From contig NEVA01000002.1 in NCBI GenBank assembly GCA_002304445.1, positions 1 to 64,000 of the forward strand: 64,000 nucleotides of DNA. Direction: 5' to 3'. Below, piece after piece: positions 28,405 to 36,537 of the stretch (positions within the stretch are counted from its first letter, which is position 1; every line of letters begins with the position of its first letter). The notes under the pieces are model-generated. The model was not told where the DNA came from. It saw nothing but the letters and a program-made list of their open reading frames with translations, and ran no database searches. Made by a program: the position numbers and the translations under genes. The stretch is from Opitutia bacterium Tous-C4FEB. Lineage in GTDB: Bacteria; Verrucomicrobiota; Verrucomicrobiia; Opitutales; Opitutaceae.

Positions 28405-28986
28405 ATGCCAACGGAAGACACGTTCATTTCTTCAACAGGGCGCCCGTTGCCGCCGGCGGCAGTGGCGTGGATCAGGCACTTTAAAATGGAGCGGATTCCG
28501 CAGGAAGGAGCCTGGTTTGCGCCGGCGTTTCAAAGTGACGAGACGATCGCGGCCGGGTCTTTTTCAGCCCGGTATCCTACGCCGCGATTGGCCTACAACT
28601 CAATCTACGGGGTCCAGACAACCGATGATTTCTCAGGGCTGCATCGACTCCGGTCCGATGAGCTGTGGCATCATTACGAAGGCAGCCCCGTGCAGTCGTT
28701 GATGCTGTATCCCGATGGTCACGGAGAAATCTCGGTGCTAGGCCATGATCTGGCGGCCGGACAGAGGCCGCAGTGGCGGGTGCCCCGAGGGGTGTGGCAG
28801 GGCTCACGTCCGCTCGGAGGCGACGCGGCGTGCGCGTTGATCGGGAATTCGATGGCCCCCGGATTTGATTACGGAGATTTTGAAATCGGCTACCGTGAGG
28901 AACTGCAGGCGCAGTATCTCGCGTTCAGCGACTTGATTGCGGAGTTGACGCGGGACGAGCATGGGCGGCGGCGGGATGAACGGTAA
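28405..28986 (+). CDS. DUF985 cupin protein
   Basis: A 193-residue cytoplasmic DUF985 (cupin_5) protein, paralogue of the preceding gene's first domain: WIRHFKMERIPQEGAWF, FSGLHRLRSDELWHHYEGSP, SMAPGFDYGDFEIGYREEL. It has no signal peptide and no second cupin domain. The close spacing (3 bases) to its exported relative points to tandem duplication and co-transcription. The C-terminus is rich in Arg and Glu. The reaction is not known. The dgcA-like gene starts 53 bases later. Confidence 0.85.
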   Translation: MPTEDTFISSTGRPLPPAAVAWIRHFKMERIPQEGAWFAPAFQSDETIAAGSFSARYPTPRLAYNSIYGVQTTDDFSGLHRLRSDELWHHYEGSPVQSLMLYPDGHGEISVLGHDLAAGQRPQWRVPRGVWQGSRPLGGDAACALIGNSMAPGFDYGDFEIGYREELQAQYLAFSDLIAELTRDEHGRRRDER

Positions 28987-29039
28987 AGAAAGGGTTGTCG
29001 GAGGGCTTTTCTTCACGGCAAATGACGAGGTTGCGTCAT

Positions 29040-30086
29040 ATGGCCAAAATTGAATTTAGCTTTCAGCAGTTCACGAAGCGGGTGCCGCTTACGATCAGTC
29101 GGGGCACGTCGACGCACACGATGATGGGTTGGCTGCGTTGGACGGAAAACGGCGTCGCCGGTTGGGGTGAGGCGGTGCCGTTTGCGATCGACGAGCAGCC
29201 GCAGACGGTCGAGGGCTACGAGGCGGCGTTGGCGGCTAACCGGAGTTGGCTGGAGCAGGCGACGGCGTGGGAGCGAATTGAAATCGACCGGCGGATGCGG
29301 GCCGAAGGCGCGCCGTCGGGTCTCATCGCGGCCGTGAATCTCGCGCTGTGGGACTGGCTTGGAAAACGGCTCGGTCAGCCGGTGTGGCGGCTGTTGGGGT
29401 TGCCGGCGACGCTGGGCCCGTTGACCTCGGTGACGGTCGGCATCTCTGAGCCGCAGGTGGCGGCGGATCGCGTGCGATTGTGGCGCGAATCGGGCGACGT
29501 GCGGGCCTTCAAGGTGAAGCTTGGATCGAAAGCGGGTGCCGCTGCGGACCGAGCGATGTTTGAGGCGGTGTTGGGCGCGATTCCGAAAGGCGCGCGGGTG
29601 AGCGTGGATGCCAATGGCGGCTGGACGTTGCCGACGGCGATAACGATGGCGGCGTGGCTGGCGGAGCGTGGCGTGGATCATTTGGAGCAGCCGCTGCCGC
29701 GCGGGCAAGAGGCCGATCACTTGGCTTTGCGGGCGACGATGACGATTCCTTTGATCGTCGACGAAAGTTGTCGCACGGCGGAGGAATTGGTGCGCCACGC
29801 GGTCGGGATTGATGGCGTCAATATCAAGCTTATGAAGTGCGGCGGGCTCGACGGGGCGCTACGATTGGTGCACACGGCGCGGGCGCATCGGCTGAAAATT
29901 TTGGTCGGGTGCTACGGCAACACGGCGCTGGCCAACACGGCGGCGGCGCAGCTCGGCGGGCTCGTGGATTACCTCGACCTTGATAGTCACCTGAATCTCG
30001 CGGACGACGCGTTTCGCGGCGCGCGGTTGGTGGCGGGGCGGTTGGAGTTGCCGGAAGCGCCCGGCTTTGGAGTTTCCCATGGTTAA
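29040..30086 (+). CDS. dgcA: Enolase-superfamily epimerase, DgcA / dipeptide epimerase type
   Basis: A 348-residue muconate-lactonising subgroup enzyme. Catalytic and metal residues are in order: FKVKLG (Lys), VDANGGW (Asp), HLEQPL (Glu), VDESC (Asp), and NIKLMKCGG (second Lys). This pattern fits L-Ala-D/L-Glu epimerase. When paired with a DUF1611 gene, as here with an 8-base overlap, relatives act as N-acetyl-D-glutamate racemase (DgcA) in D-glutamate catabolism. I favour that role from context. A dipeptide epimerase in peptidoglycan recycling remains possible. The start at MAKIEFSFQQ suits the family. Confidence 0.85.
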   Translation: MAKIEFSFQQFTKRVPLTISRGTSTHTMMGWLRWTENGVAGWGEAVPFAIDEQPQTVEGYEAALAANRSWLEQATAWERIEIDRRMRAEGAPSGLIAAVNLALWDWLGKRLGQPVWRLLGLPATLGPLTSVTVGISEPQVAADRVRLWRESGDVRAFKVKLGSKAGAAADRAMFEAVLGAIPKGARVSVDANGGWTLPTAITMAAWLAERGVDHLEQPLPRGQEADHLALRATMTIPLIVDESCRTAEELVRHAVGIDGVNIKLMKCGGLDGALRLVHTARAHRLKILVGCYGNTALANTAAAQLGGLVDYLDLDSHLNLADDAFRGARLVAGRLELPEAPGFGVSHG

Positions 30087-31158
30087 TCCTACGTCCCAAA
30101 CGATTCGCCAGCCCCAGCGGCTCGCGATTCTACAACACGGCGGGTTCACGGCGCGCTTTGGCAAGACCGGGCTCTCGCTGCTGCGCTATCGCGGCGCCGA
30201 AGTGGTCGCGGTGATCGACCGCGAGACGGCGGGGCGCTCGTTGCGCGAGGTGAGCAACATGCCGGGGCTGCCGGATATCCGGGTCGTTGCGAGCGTGGAG
30301 GAGGCGTTGGCGAGCCGGCCGACGGCGCTGGCCATCGGCATTTCGCCGAGCGGCGGCATCGTGCGCGAGGAGTGGTGGCCGGAGTTGCGCGCGGCGATTC
30401 GCGGCGGTGCTTCATTATGGAACGGGTGTCACACGCCGTTGGTTTCTGATCCGGAAATCGCAGCGGCGGTGCGGCCGGGCGTCTACGTGTGGGACATGCG
30501 GCGCGAGCCGGCGGGCCTGCGGCCGGGGTCGGGCGGGGCGCGCAATCTAGCGTGCAAGCGCGTGCTGTTTGTCGGCACGGATATGAATATCGGCAAGATG
30601 ACGGCGGCATTGGAGTTCGACCGCGAGGCGAAGGCCCGGGGCGTGCGCTCGGCTTTCATCGGCACGGGGCAGACGGGGATGATGATCTGCGGCTCGGGCA
30701 TGTGTCTGGACGCGGTCCGCGTGGACTATGCGAGCGGGGCGGTCGAGGCGGAGTTGATGCGCGACGGGCCGGGCGCGGACATCGTGTGGGTCGAAGGGCA
30801 AGGCTCGATGTTGAACCCGGCTTCGACGGCAACGTTGCCGCTGTTGCGCGGCACGCAACCGACCCATCTCGTGCTCGTGCACAAAGCGGGCATGAAGCAC
30901 CTCCATGCGTTTCCCCACGTCACGATCCCGCCGTTGAAGGAAGTGGCGGCGTTTTATGAGATGGTGACGGCGGCGGCAGGGGCCTTGCCACCGGCGCGAG
31001 TCGTGGGCGTCGCGCTCAACACGTGGGGGCTGGACGAGGCGACGGCGCGCGCGGAGATCGCGGCGACGGCGCAGGCGACGGGGCTGCCTACGACGGATGC
31101 GGTGCGGTTTGGCACGCGGGAGATTTTGGATGTGATAATGGCGGACGCGGGGATCTAG
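30079..31158 (+). CDS. dgcN: DUF1611 protein, DgcN-type D-amino-acid N-acetyltransferase
   Basis: A 359-residue DUF1611 protein. It has an N-terminal Rossmann-like part (RLAILQHGGFTARFGKTGLS, VVAVIDRETAG) and a C-terminal P-loop part (VLFVGTDMNIGKMTAALEF, FIGTGQTGMM). DgcN acetylates D-glutamate to N-acetyl-D-glutamate, which DgcA epimerises to the L form. The immediate overlap with the dgcA-like gene supports this pairing. Activity on D-Glu here is inference. An ATG at 30079 is preferred to the in-frame TTG 12 bases upstream. Confidence 0.83.
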   Translation: MVNPTSQTIRQPQRLAILQHGGFTARFGKTGLSLLRYRGAEVVAVIDRETAGRSLREVSNMPGLPDIRVVASVEEALASRPTALAIGISPSGGIVREEWWPELRAAIRGGASLWNGCHTPLVSDPEIAAAVRPGVYVWDMRREPAGLRPGSGGARNLACKRVLFVGTDMNIGKMTAALEFDREAKARGVRSAFIGTGQTGMMICGSGMCLDAVRVDYASGAVEAELMRDGPGADIVWVEGQGSMLNPASTATLPLLRGTQPTHLVLVHKAGMKHLHAFPHVTIPPLKEVAAFYEMVTAAAGALPPARVVGVALNTWGLDEATARAEIAATAQATGLPTTDAVRFGTREILDVIMADAGI

Positions 31159-31585
31159 GGCTCTCAGCGCGTCAGTAGCCTTTGGTCTGATCCTCATCAA
31201 TCGCTCCACATGGAGACTCAATTTAGCGGCCAAGGCAGCTGGGATTGTTATCCAGAAAAGTGCATCGCATTCATACTTCGATAACCATGCGGGTGAACTT
31301 CACGCAAAATCTACATGAAACCGGTCTTTTGGCTGGTAGCAGTCCAGCTGCGATCTCCTCAAACTATCTGGGTACCGGTACGCCTGAGGAAGCGAAACGA
31401 CACTTTTGGTTAACTCCACAGTCTAGTTCTCTTGTAGCCATGAGTATTTCAACGAATTCTTCTTCTGTTGCAGGAAATTCGAACGAGACGACATTGCGCG
31501 TAGTGGTGTGATTGACCTGCGGCTAGAGGTTGAATTCGGTCAGTAACTGGGCAGTGAACCCAGTTTAAACAAAGTCGAAAAATAA
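31159..31585. other. Intergenic region after dgcN, unusually low in GC
   Basis: About 430 bases with clearly lower GC than the coding neighbours. Short open frames exist on both strands, around 31245-31511 plus and 31380-31530 minus. None has a convincing start, domain or codon pattern. It may be an old insertion or decayed gene; nothing definite is seen. Confidence 0.4.
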
Positions 31586-31621
31586 AAAAGCCCCTGTAAC
31601 TTACTGGTTACAGGGGCTTTT
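31586..31621. terminator. Strong bidirectional terminator
   Basis: AAAAGCCCCTGTAAC-TTACTG-GTTACAGGGGCTTTT is a perfect 15-base-pair inverted repeat. On the minus strand it follows the initiator tRNA by 4 bases and ends in a T run; on the plus strand it would stop transcripts from dgcN. Confidence 0.95.
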
Positions 31622-31625
31622 AAAT

Positions 31626-31702
<77 letters not shown>

Positions 31703-32264
31703 ACGAATGGGAGGCAGAGGAACGCTCACGCTCGTGGCACTGTCAACGGATTTTTCCTGCCCCGAGAAAATGGGGGACTCGGAGTGAGGATGAGGCCCAC
31801 TGCCGTGCTGCTCAAACCTCGATCTAGCGGCGGAAAGTCCAGTCCAGATGGAAAATCGGGCTTTTTTTGGGCACTTTCGCGTCTGCACAAGCAGTAGCAT
31901 TGCCGGGTTGTAGAAGCTCGCTCCTCGAGATGGTGGGGTGATGAGCGCGATCCTTTCATGGACGATTCTTTAGATCCACGACTCTCTTCGACCCGTCCGG
32001 GCTCAGTTCCTCCCGTCTTGGCCTTGCCTCGGCGCCGCGGTTTGCCCCGCGGGCCGCTGGCGATTTCTGAGACGGCGGCGGCCTCAAGCCGAAGATGAAG
32101 CTGTCCGGGACGGGAACGAGTTTAACGAGTGACCGATCACTCCCGCAGTAAGCATCGGGCGAGAAAACGATGGAGGAATCTCGCGTTGACCTGTTCCTTC
32201 GATTGCTCGAATTTCAGTGCAACATTTGTTTTTTCCGGCCGTCAATGAGAGCGGTATCTTTACT
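31703..32264. other. Intergenic region before the beta-barrel gene
   Basis: About 560 bases with no supported gene. It contains the promoter of the tRNA (minus) and presumably that of the plus-strand outer-membrane gene. Minus-strand open frames at about 31664-31959 overlap the tRNA and look random. Confidence 0.45.
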
Positions 32265-33458
32265 ATGAAATCTTCACGTTTGGTATTATCCCTTGGCATC
32301 CTTTTTACCTGCGTGCTTAGCGCCCAGGAGGAGCGTCAGGCCCCGCCGACCGAGATTCCCGATTTTTCCAATTTGGATGAGTTTATTTACGTGCCCAAAT
32401 CGACCATGCAATTTGGCGCCCGAAACATGAGCGGCCCGAAAACGTCGTTCTCCGGCAAAGGCAAATTGACCACTGATGTCCAAAGTGGGACCGATATTGT
32501 CGGCTTGGAGCCGCGCACCTACCATGATGGCAGCGTGTCGATCGACGCCCGAACGACCGTCGTGGACAACGGCGATGGCACCACCTCAACCCTCTCGGCA
32601 CCCAATGACGGCAAGACCAACACTTGGAATTTCATTTCTGACAAACAGCTGACCGCCGACGGCTACATGCTCTTTCGCACCTATTCGGCGGACATCACCG
32701 ATACCAGAATTCGAAGCCGAGATGCGGGACGCACTTCCGGCGTGGAGTTGGGGGTTGCCTACGACATGGGCAAACTGATGAACCGCTTTGACTGGAGCAT
32801 TATCGCCGCTGCAGGCGTGAACGATATCGCTTCGAGTCTCGAGGATGCGGTGGCGGCGCGACTCACAACCGTGACGGATACATACAATTTGTTCGGGCGC
32901 CTTCCGCCGGCAGCGCCTTATTCTGCGCCGTCTTCGGTCACAACCTCGGTGGTCAACGCCGATGGCACGACGAGCTCCGACACGGCCGATACCACCACTT
33001 TGCTCAGCAATCGTCCGATTGATCGGAAAATGGTTTTTGCGGACGATTCTTCAAGTGTCCGCAACCGTTGGAAACTCAAAGGGGCATATTACACCGTGAG
33101 GGTGGGGCCTTCAGTTTCGTTTCAAATCACAACGCGGCTCAAAGTCATGGCGAGCGCCGGATTTGCTGGTGTCTATGCCGGGTCAACCTATTCGGTTAAT
33201 GAGTCCTTTCAGCCCGAAACCGGAGCAGAGATCTCCGTCGATATAGAAGATGAAACCACTAAGTTTCTTGTCGGTTATTATGCTGACGCCAATCTGCAAT
33301 TCGACGCCACCGAGCGCACGGGCTTTTACGTCGGGGCGGTCTATCAGGCGACAGGGAGTTACGATCAAGAAATCGCCACGGCCAACGCCAACTATGTCTC
33401 CAATGTTGATCTTAACGGTCTTAACGGTTTCCGGGCAGGTTTGACTTACAAATTCTAA
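32265..33458 (+). CDS. Predicted outer-membrane beta-barrel protein, function unknown
   Basis: A 397-residue protein with a clear signal peptide (about 1-20, MKSSRLVLSLGILFTCVLSA, cleavage near AQ). The mature part alternates polar and hydrophobic residues in the manner of beta strands. It ends in GFRAGLTYKF, the terminal aromatic residue typical of barrel proteins inserted by the BAM complex. Loops are rich in Ser, Thr and Asp. No transport family was recognised. It is flanked by convergent ispH and appears monocistronic. Confidence 0.72.
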   Translation: MKSSRLVLSLGILFTCVLSAQEERQAPPTEIPDFSNLDEFIYVPKSTMQFGARNMSGPKTSFSGKGKLTTDVQSGTDIVGLEPRTYHDGSVSIDARTTVVDNGDGTTSTLSAPNDGKTNTWNFISDKQLTADGYMLFRTYSADITDTRIRSRDAGRTSGVELGVAYDMGKLMNRFDWSIIAAAGVNDIASSLEDAVAARLTTVTDTYNLFGRLPPAAPYSAPSSVTTSVVNADGTTSSDTADTTTLLSNRPIDRKMVFADDSSSVRNRWKLKGAYYTVRVGPSVSFQITTRLKVMASAGFAGVYAGSTYSVNESFQPETGAEISVDIEDETTKFLVGYYADANLQFDATERTGFYVGAVYQATGSYDQEIATANANYVSNVDLNGLNGFRAGLTYKF

Positions 33459-33537
33459 GCGGGGCTTTCGAATGAGCGGGCGGGCTCTGGGGCCGTGGGG
33501 AACGTAAGAAAAAGCGCGAGGAATGAGGCTGCTGCTG

Positions 33538-35256
33538 TCAGCCTTCCAAGTCCTTTAGCAACGCGCTGATGGGTCTAAGCCGATGGCTCGGGAAAAATGA
33601 GTTTAGGCGGGTGATCACCTGCTGAATGATGCCGTCAGGGCACGAGGCTCCACCGGTGATCAGGATTCTTCTCGGCGGGACAGCCTCACCGTTTCGCTCG
33701 GCCAACTCATCCTCGGGCCATAGTTTTCGGGCCTCCGTGTGGCCTGCGCCGCCGCCGTAAACGTAGTGTTGGACTTCGGACCGTGATGTGATGTTTGACT
33801 CACTCTGGATAAAAAACGACTTGGCTCCTAAACGTTCGTCGCAGAGCCGGTGGAGCTGGTAAGTGTTGGACGAGTTTTTTCCACCAATCACGAAGGCTGC
33901 ATCGAGAGGATCGGCCAAGGCACGGCTGAGCGCATCTTGGTTCACCTGAGTTGCGTAACAGAGCGTGTCCCGCCGACTCGTTCCTCCCACCCGTGAATCG
34001 TCGCCGTATTTGGCGCGATAAACACTTCTTAGATGTTCGATAATGCCCAGAGTCTCGTTCATCAGGAGCGTGGTCTGGTTCACTACCGCGACCCGCTCGA
34101 AGTGCTTTTCGACATCAAAGTCCGGTGTGTGTTTGCCTGCGAATCGGGTGTAAAACTCCGCCCGGACGGATGGGTCGTCGCTTGCAATGAGTGCGGCGAG
34201 TTGCCGCGTTTCGTCGATATTGCGCACGATCACAGCCGGAGCATATCGGCGGGTGTTTGAGAATGTCGCCTTAGTCTCCTCGTGTTCGCTCTTACCGTGG
34301 ATGATTACGGTGTAGCCCTCCCGACCGTAGGCTCGTGCTGCTTTCCAAACCTTTTCCACCAGCATGCAGGTTGCGTCATATTTGCTAAACCCAAGGCCTC
34401 GGCGCACGAGGCGTCGCTTATCCTCATCGGTCGCGCCAAAAGCCGGGACGATAACGATGTCGTCGGGCGTAAGCGTGTCCCACAGGTCGGGCGAGCCCTC
34501 GGTTCCGTCGACGGTGTAGGCGTGGCCCTTGTCGGTTTGGAGATAGCGCAGGCCGCGTCGAAGCAGGTCCTCATTGACGAATGGATTGTGGATCAACTCG
34601 GATAGCATGAAGACTCGCCGGCCGGGATTCTCCGCTAGGGTTTCATACGCGCGTTCGATTGCGTTTTTGACGCCCAGGCAAAATCCAAAGTGGCTCGGTA
34701 TGACGTAGTGGACCGCGCCAAAATCGAGAATCACCGGCGCGGTCGCCGTGCGTTCGTGCTGTCGGACCAGCGCCTTGATCGCGGCGCAGAGCTGGGACTG
34801 GTAAAGCGAGCTGGCTGCCAAATCCTGTTCGTAAATGGCCGTGTTCCGTTCCTGCGCGGGGCGAAATTTATAAATGAAGTCGTTTTCGCCCAAGTGGAGG
34901 TAGGGAATATCGACCAAGTGAGGTTCGAGCTTCCCGAGCAAAACGCTCAGAGAGGGCGCCAACGCCGCCGGGTTGCTCGAAAGGGTGTCGAGCGATTGAA
35001 ATGCTATCTCGCTGTCTGCCGGCGCGCCGTCGACGCGGGAGAAAAAGACTCGGTAGCTCCGACCGGCTGCATCTGCGGAGAAATACTCGGCGGCAGGGGT
35101 GTGCGTGGGGAACGATGACTCCAGTCGCGCATTGGCCATCGCCAGATCTGTTCCGGTGAAGGGCAAGCCAGCCTTCGAACCGAGTCGCCGGACGGCGAGC
35201 TGGTTGTTGCCATTGAACGCGAGAATTGCGACGAGCGCAGGGGAGCTTGGATTCAT
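33538..35256 (-). CDS. ispH: IspH, HMBPP reductase, with a long N-terminal extension
   Basis: A 572-residue protein. From about residue 170 it is IspH, the [4Fe-4S] enzyme that makes isopentenyl and dimethylallyl diphosphate in the MEP pathway. Cluster cysteines are C193 (FGFCLGVKNAIERA), C297 (KYDATCMLVEKVW) and C433 (DTLCYATQVNQ); GKSEHEET and GGKNSSNTYQLH bind substrate. The HEET motif, an NQTT segment and the insert before it resemble the long plant/cyanobacterial type. The first 170 residues (ILAFNGNNQLAVRRLGSKAG and on) match nothing I know. The ATG overlaps the upstream small gene by four bases. Confidence 0.9.
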   Translation of the reverse strand: MNPSSPALVAILAFNGNNQLAVRRLGSKAGLPFTGTDLAMANARLESSFPTHTPAAEYFSADAAGRSYRVFFSRVDGAPADSEIAFQSLDTLSSNPAALAPSLSVLLGKLEPHLVDIPYLHLGENDFIYKFRPAQERNTAIYEQDLAASSLYQSQLCAAIKALVRQHERTATAPVILDFGAVHYVIPSHFGFCLGVKNAIERAYETLAENPGRRVFMLSELIHNPFVNEDLLRRGLRYLQTDKGHAYTVDGTEGSPDLWDTLTPDDIVIVPAFGATDEDKRRLVRRGLGFSKYDATCMLVEKVWKAARAYGREGYTVIIHGKSEHEETKATFSNTRRYAPAVIVRNIDETRQLAALIASDDPSVRAEFYTRFAGKHTPDFDVEKHFERVAVVNQTTLLMNETLGIIEHLRSVYRAKYGDDSRVGGTSRRDTLCYATQVNQDALSRALADPLDAAFVIGGKNSSNTYQLHRLCDERLGAKSFFIQSESNITSRSEVQHYVYGGGAGHTEARKLWPEDELAERNGEAVPPRRILITGGASCPDGIIQQVITRLNSFFPSHRLRPISALLKDLEG

Positions 35257-35510
35257 GCGCGCGCTTCTTCGTCTGGCTCAGATTCGTCCTTAAACGGGTT
35301 TCCGACGTATTCGACGTCGAAGTGTTCGCTCTCCTCAAGATGCGTTATCACGGCTTTGGTCACGGAAAGGCGGGCCGTCGGCGGAAGGTGGAAAAAATCA
35401 CTTTCCAGTCTTTCGGCGATACGAATTCGCGCTTCGTCCCGGTCTGTCGTACCGTCCAAAAAATCGGAAAGCTCATCCACGATCTCAGCAATGACTGGCT
35501 CAAGATTCAT
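35253..35510 (-). CDS. Small acidic protein coupled to ispH, function unknown
   Basis: An 85-residue acidic helical protein (MNLEPVIAEIVDELSDFLDG at the start). It has no signal peptide, cysteine cluster or recognised domain. Its stop overlaps the ispH start as ATGA, so the two are translated together. It may assist or regulate the extended IspH; that is inference from coupling alone. Glu and Asp are frequent near the C-terminus. Confidence 0.7.
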   Translation of the reverse strand: MNLEPVIAEIVDELSDFLDGTTDRDEARIRIAERLESDFFHLPPTARLSVTKAVITHLEESEHFDVEYVGNPFKDESEPDEEARA

Positions 35511-35573
35511 CGCTGCTAACGTGGGGTTAGTTCCAGCGCTGGCAAGGCTCCGGCGTGGCAGACGGGGTTCGTT

Positions 35574-36041
35574 TCAGTGACGAATTCTGGAATCGAATTC
35601 AAAGGGCGCGAAGGCACCGATTTCGATCTTCGAGAAATCGGGATGATCCGGGTTCAACAGATAGTTGAATTCTCCAAGGACAACCGAGCTCGGCACCTGC
35701 AGTGCGACGCTTCGCTCGGCCTTGGCCCACTCTGATCCGAACGCCTGCGTTTCAGATCCGTAAGGCGTGGCTCGCCAGTTCTCGGGCACCCGCCTCGGGT
35801 GCTCGATCAGATTCGTCGGGATCGTAGCCGGTAGGATTGCCCAAGGCTGGGCGAAGAGCAGTCCGGGATCGCGGACGTTGACCAGCACTTCCATGGCAGC
35901 CAGCGAGCGCGATTCGCTGCTGTAGGCAATCCTCAGCCCAGCCGGACTCCACCGACCGCCAAAAAGCCGTGAGCCTTCGCCGGAGAAAGCATCGGCGGCG
36001 TGCCGCTTTTGGCAAAGCCTCCAGACGGTGACCCGGCTCAC
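35574..36041 (-). CDS. RES-domain toxin (NAD-degrading type)
   Basis: A 155-residue RES-domain protein. RES toxins (MbcT, ParT and relatives) consume NAD+ or ADP-ribosylate targets. The named residues are in place: Arg30 in GGRWSP, Tyr40 in LRIAYSS, Glu51 in AAMEVLVN, and Ser118/119 in VPSSVVLGEFNYLLNP. The length matches the family. It overlaps the upstream antitoxin by four bases (ATGA), the normal antitoxin-first order for Xre-RES pairs. The function is inferred from family; the target is not known. Confidence 0.9.
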   Translation of the reverse strand: MSRVTVWRLCQKRHAADAFSGEGSRLFGGRWSPAGLRIAYSSESRSLAAMEVLVNVRDPGLLFAQPWAILPATIPTNLIEHPRRVPENWRATPYGSETQAFGSEWAKAERSVALQVPSSVVLGEFNYLLNPDHPDFSKIEIGAFAPFEFDSRIRH

Positions 36042-36484
36042 GTCACGATTCCGTGCTCGATCTGACCGATCAAGGTCTCGACCGCGCGAGCGCCCTGCTC
36101 CGTGCGGGCAAGATCGAGCGGTGTGCGTCGCCCAAGAGCCGGCAACTCCATGCTCAACCAGCGGCGGGTGTCATCGTGGGTGCCGAATAATTGTTTTGCC
36201 GTATCGTAGAGCCGCATGACGCGCACCGCACGCTCGCCCTCGGGAATCTTGAGGCGGGCATGGGCTGCCACCCGGCGGGCGTAGGTGCGGGGGGGGATAT
36301 GAATCAGTTTGGCCAACTCATCGGTGGTGAACCCGGCCTGTTTGCCAAACTCCATCACATCTTGGATGGGCAGGCCTTCCTCGACGCGATTCGCCATGGC
36401 CGCGTGGTCGTTTAGGTGTGCAGGAGGCATCTGAGCCGACTTGGCCTTTTTCATGCCTTGAGAAATGCGAGTCTCTCGCGCCAT
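36038..36484 (-). CDS. Xre/MbcA/ParS-type antitoxin (DUF2384)
   Basis: About 148 residues from the ATG at 36484. A helix-turn-helix-like region (GFTTDELAKLIHIPPRTYARR) precedes the C-terminal toxin-binding DUF2384 domain with GRRTPLDLARTEQGARAVETL. It should wrap the RES toxin and repress the operon. A frame exists up to 36541, but a 10-base inverted repeat at 36502-36529 probably marks the promoter, so ATG 36484 or 36454 (MKKAKSAQM) is more likely. alaS ends directly upstream on the same strand. Confidence 0.87.
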   Translation of the reverse strand: MARETRISQGMKKAKSAQMPPAHLNDHAAMANRVEEGLPIQDVMEFGKQAGFTTDELAKLIHIPPRTYARRVAAHARLKIPEGERAVRVMRLYDTAKQLFGTHDDTRRWLSMELPALGRRTPLDLARTEQGARAVETLIGQIEHGIVT

Positions 36485-36501
36485 CCGCAATTCAATTTTG
36501 C

Positions 36502-36529
36502 CAAATGGCAGCGACTTGACTGCCATTTG
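36502..36529 (-). promoter_or_regulatory. Inverted repeat operator candidate for the RES module
   Basis: CAAATGGCAG (36502-36511) and CTGCCATTTG (36520-36529) are perfect inverted copies separated by 8 bases. They sit between the alaS stop and the antitoxin start, where autoregulation by the antitoxin-toxin complex would act. Binding is inferred. Confidence 0.65.
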
Positions 36530-36537
36530 CCGAGGCG

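Noticed and set aside
31245-31511. Possible 88-residue gene after dgcN
   Set aside because: No domain, poor start, Ser/Thr-rich random-looking text, and a low-GC region with frames on both strands.
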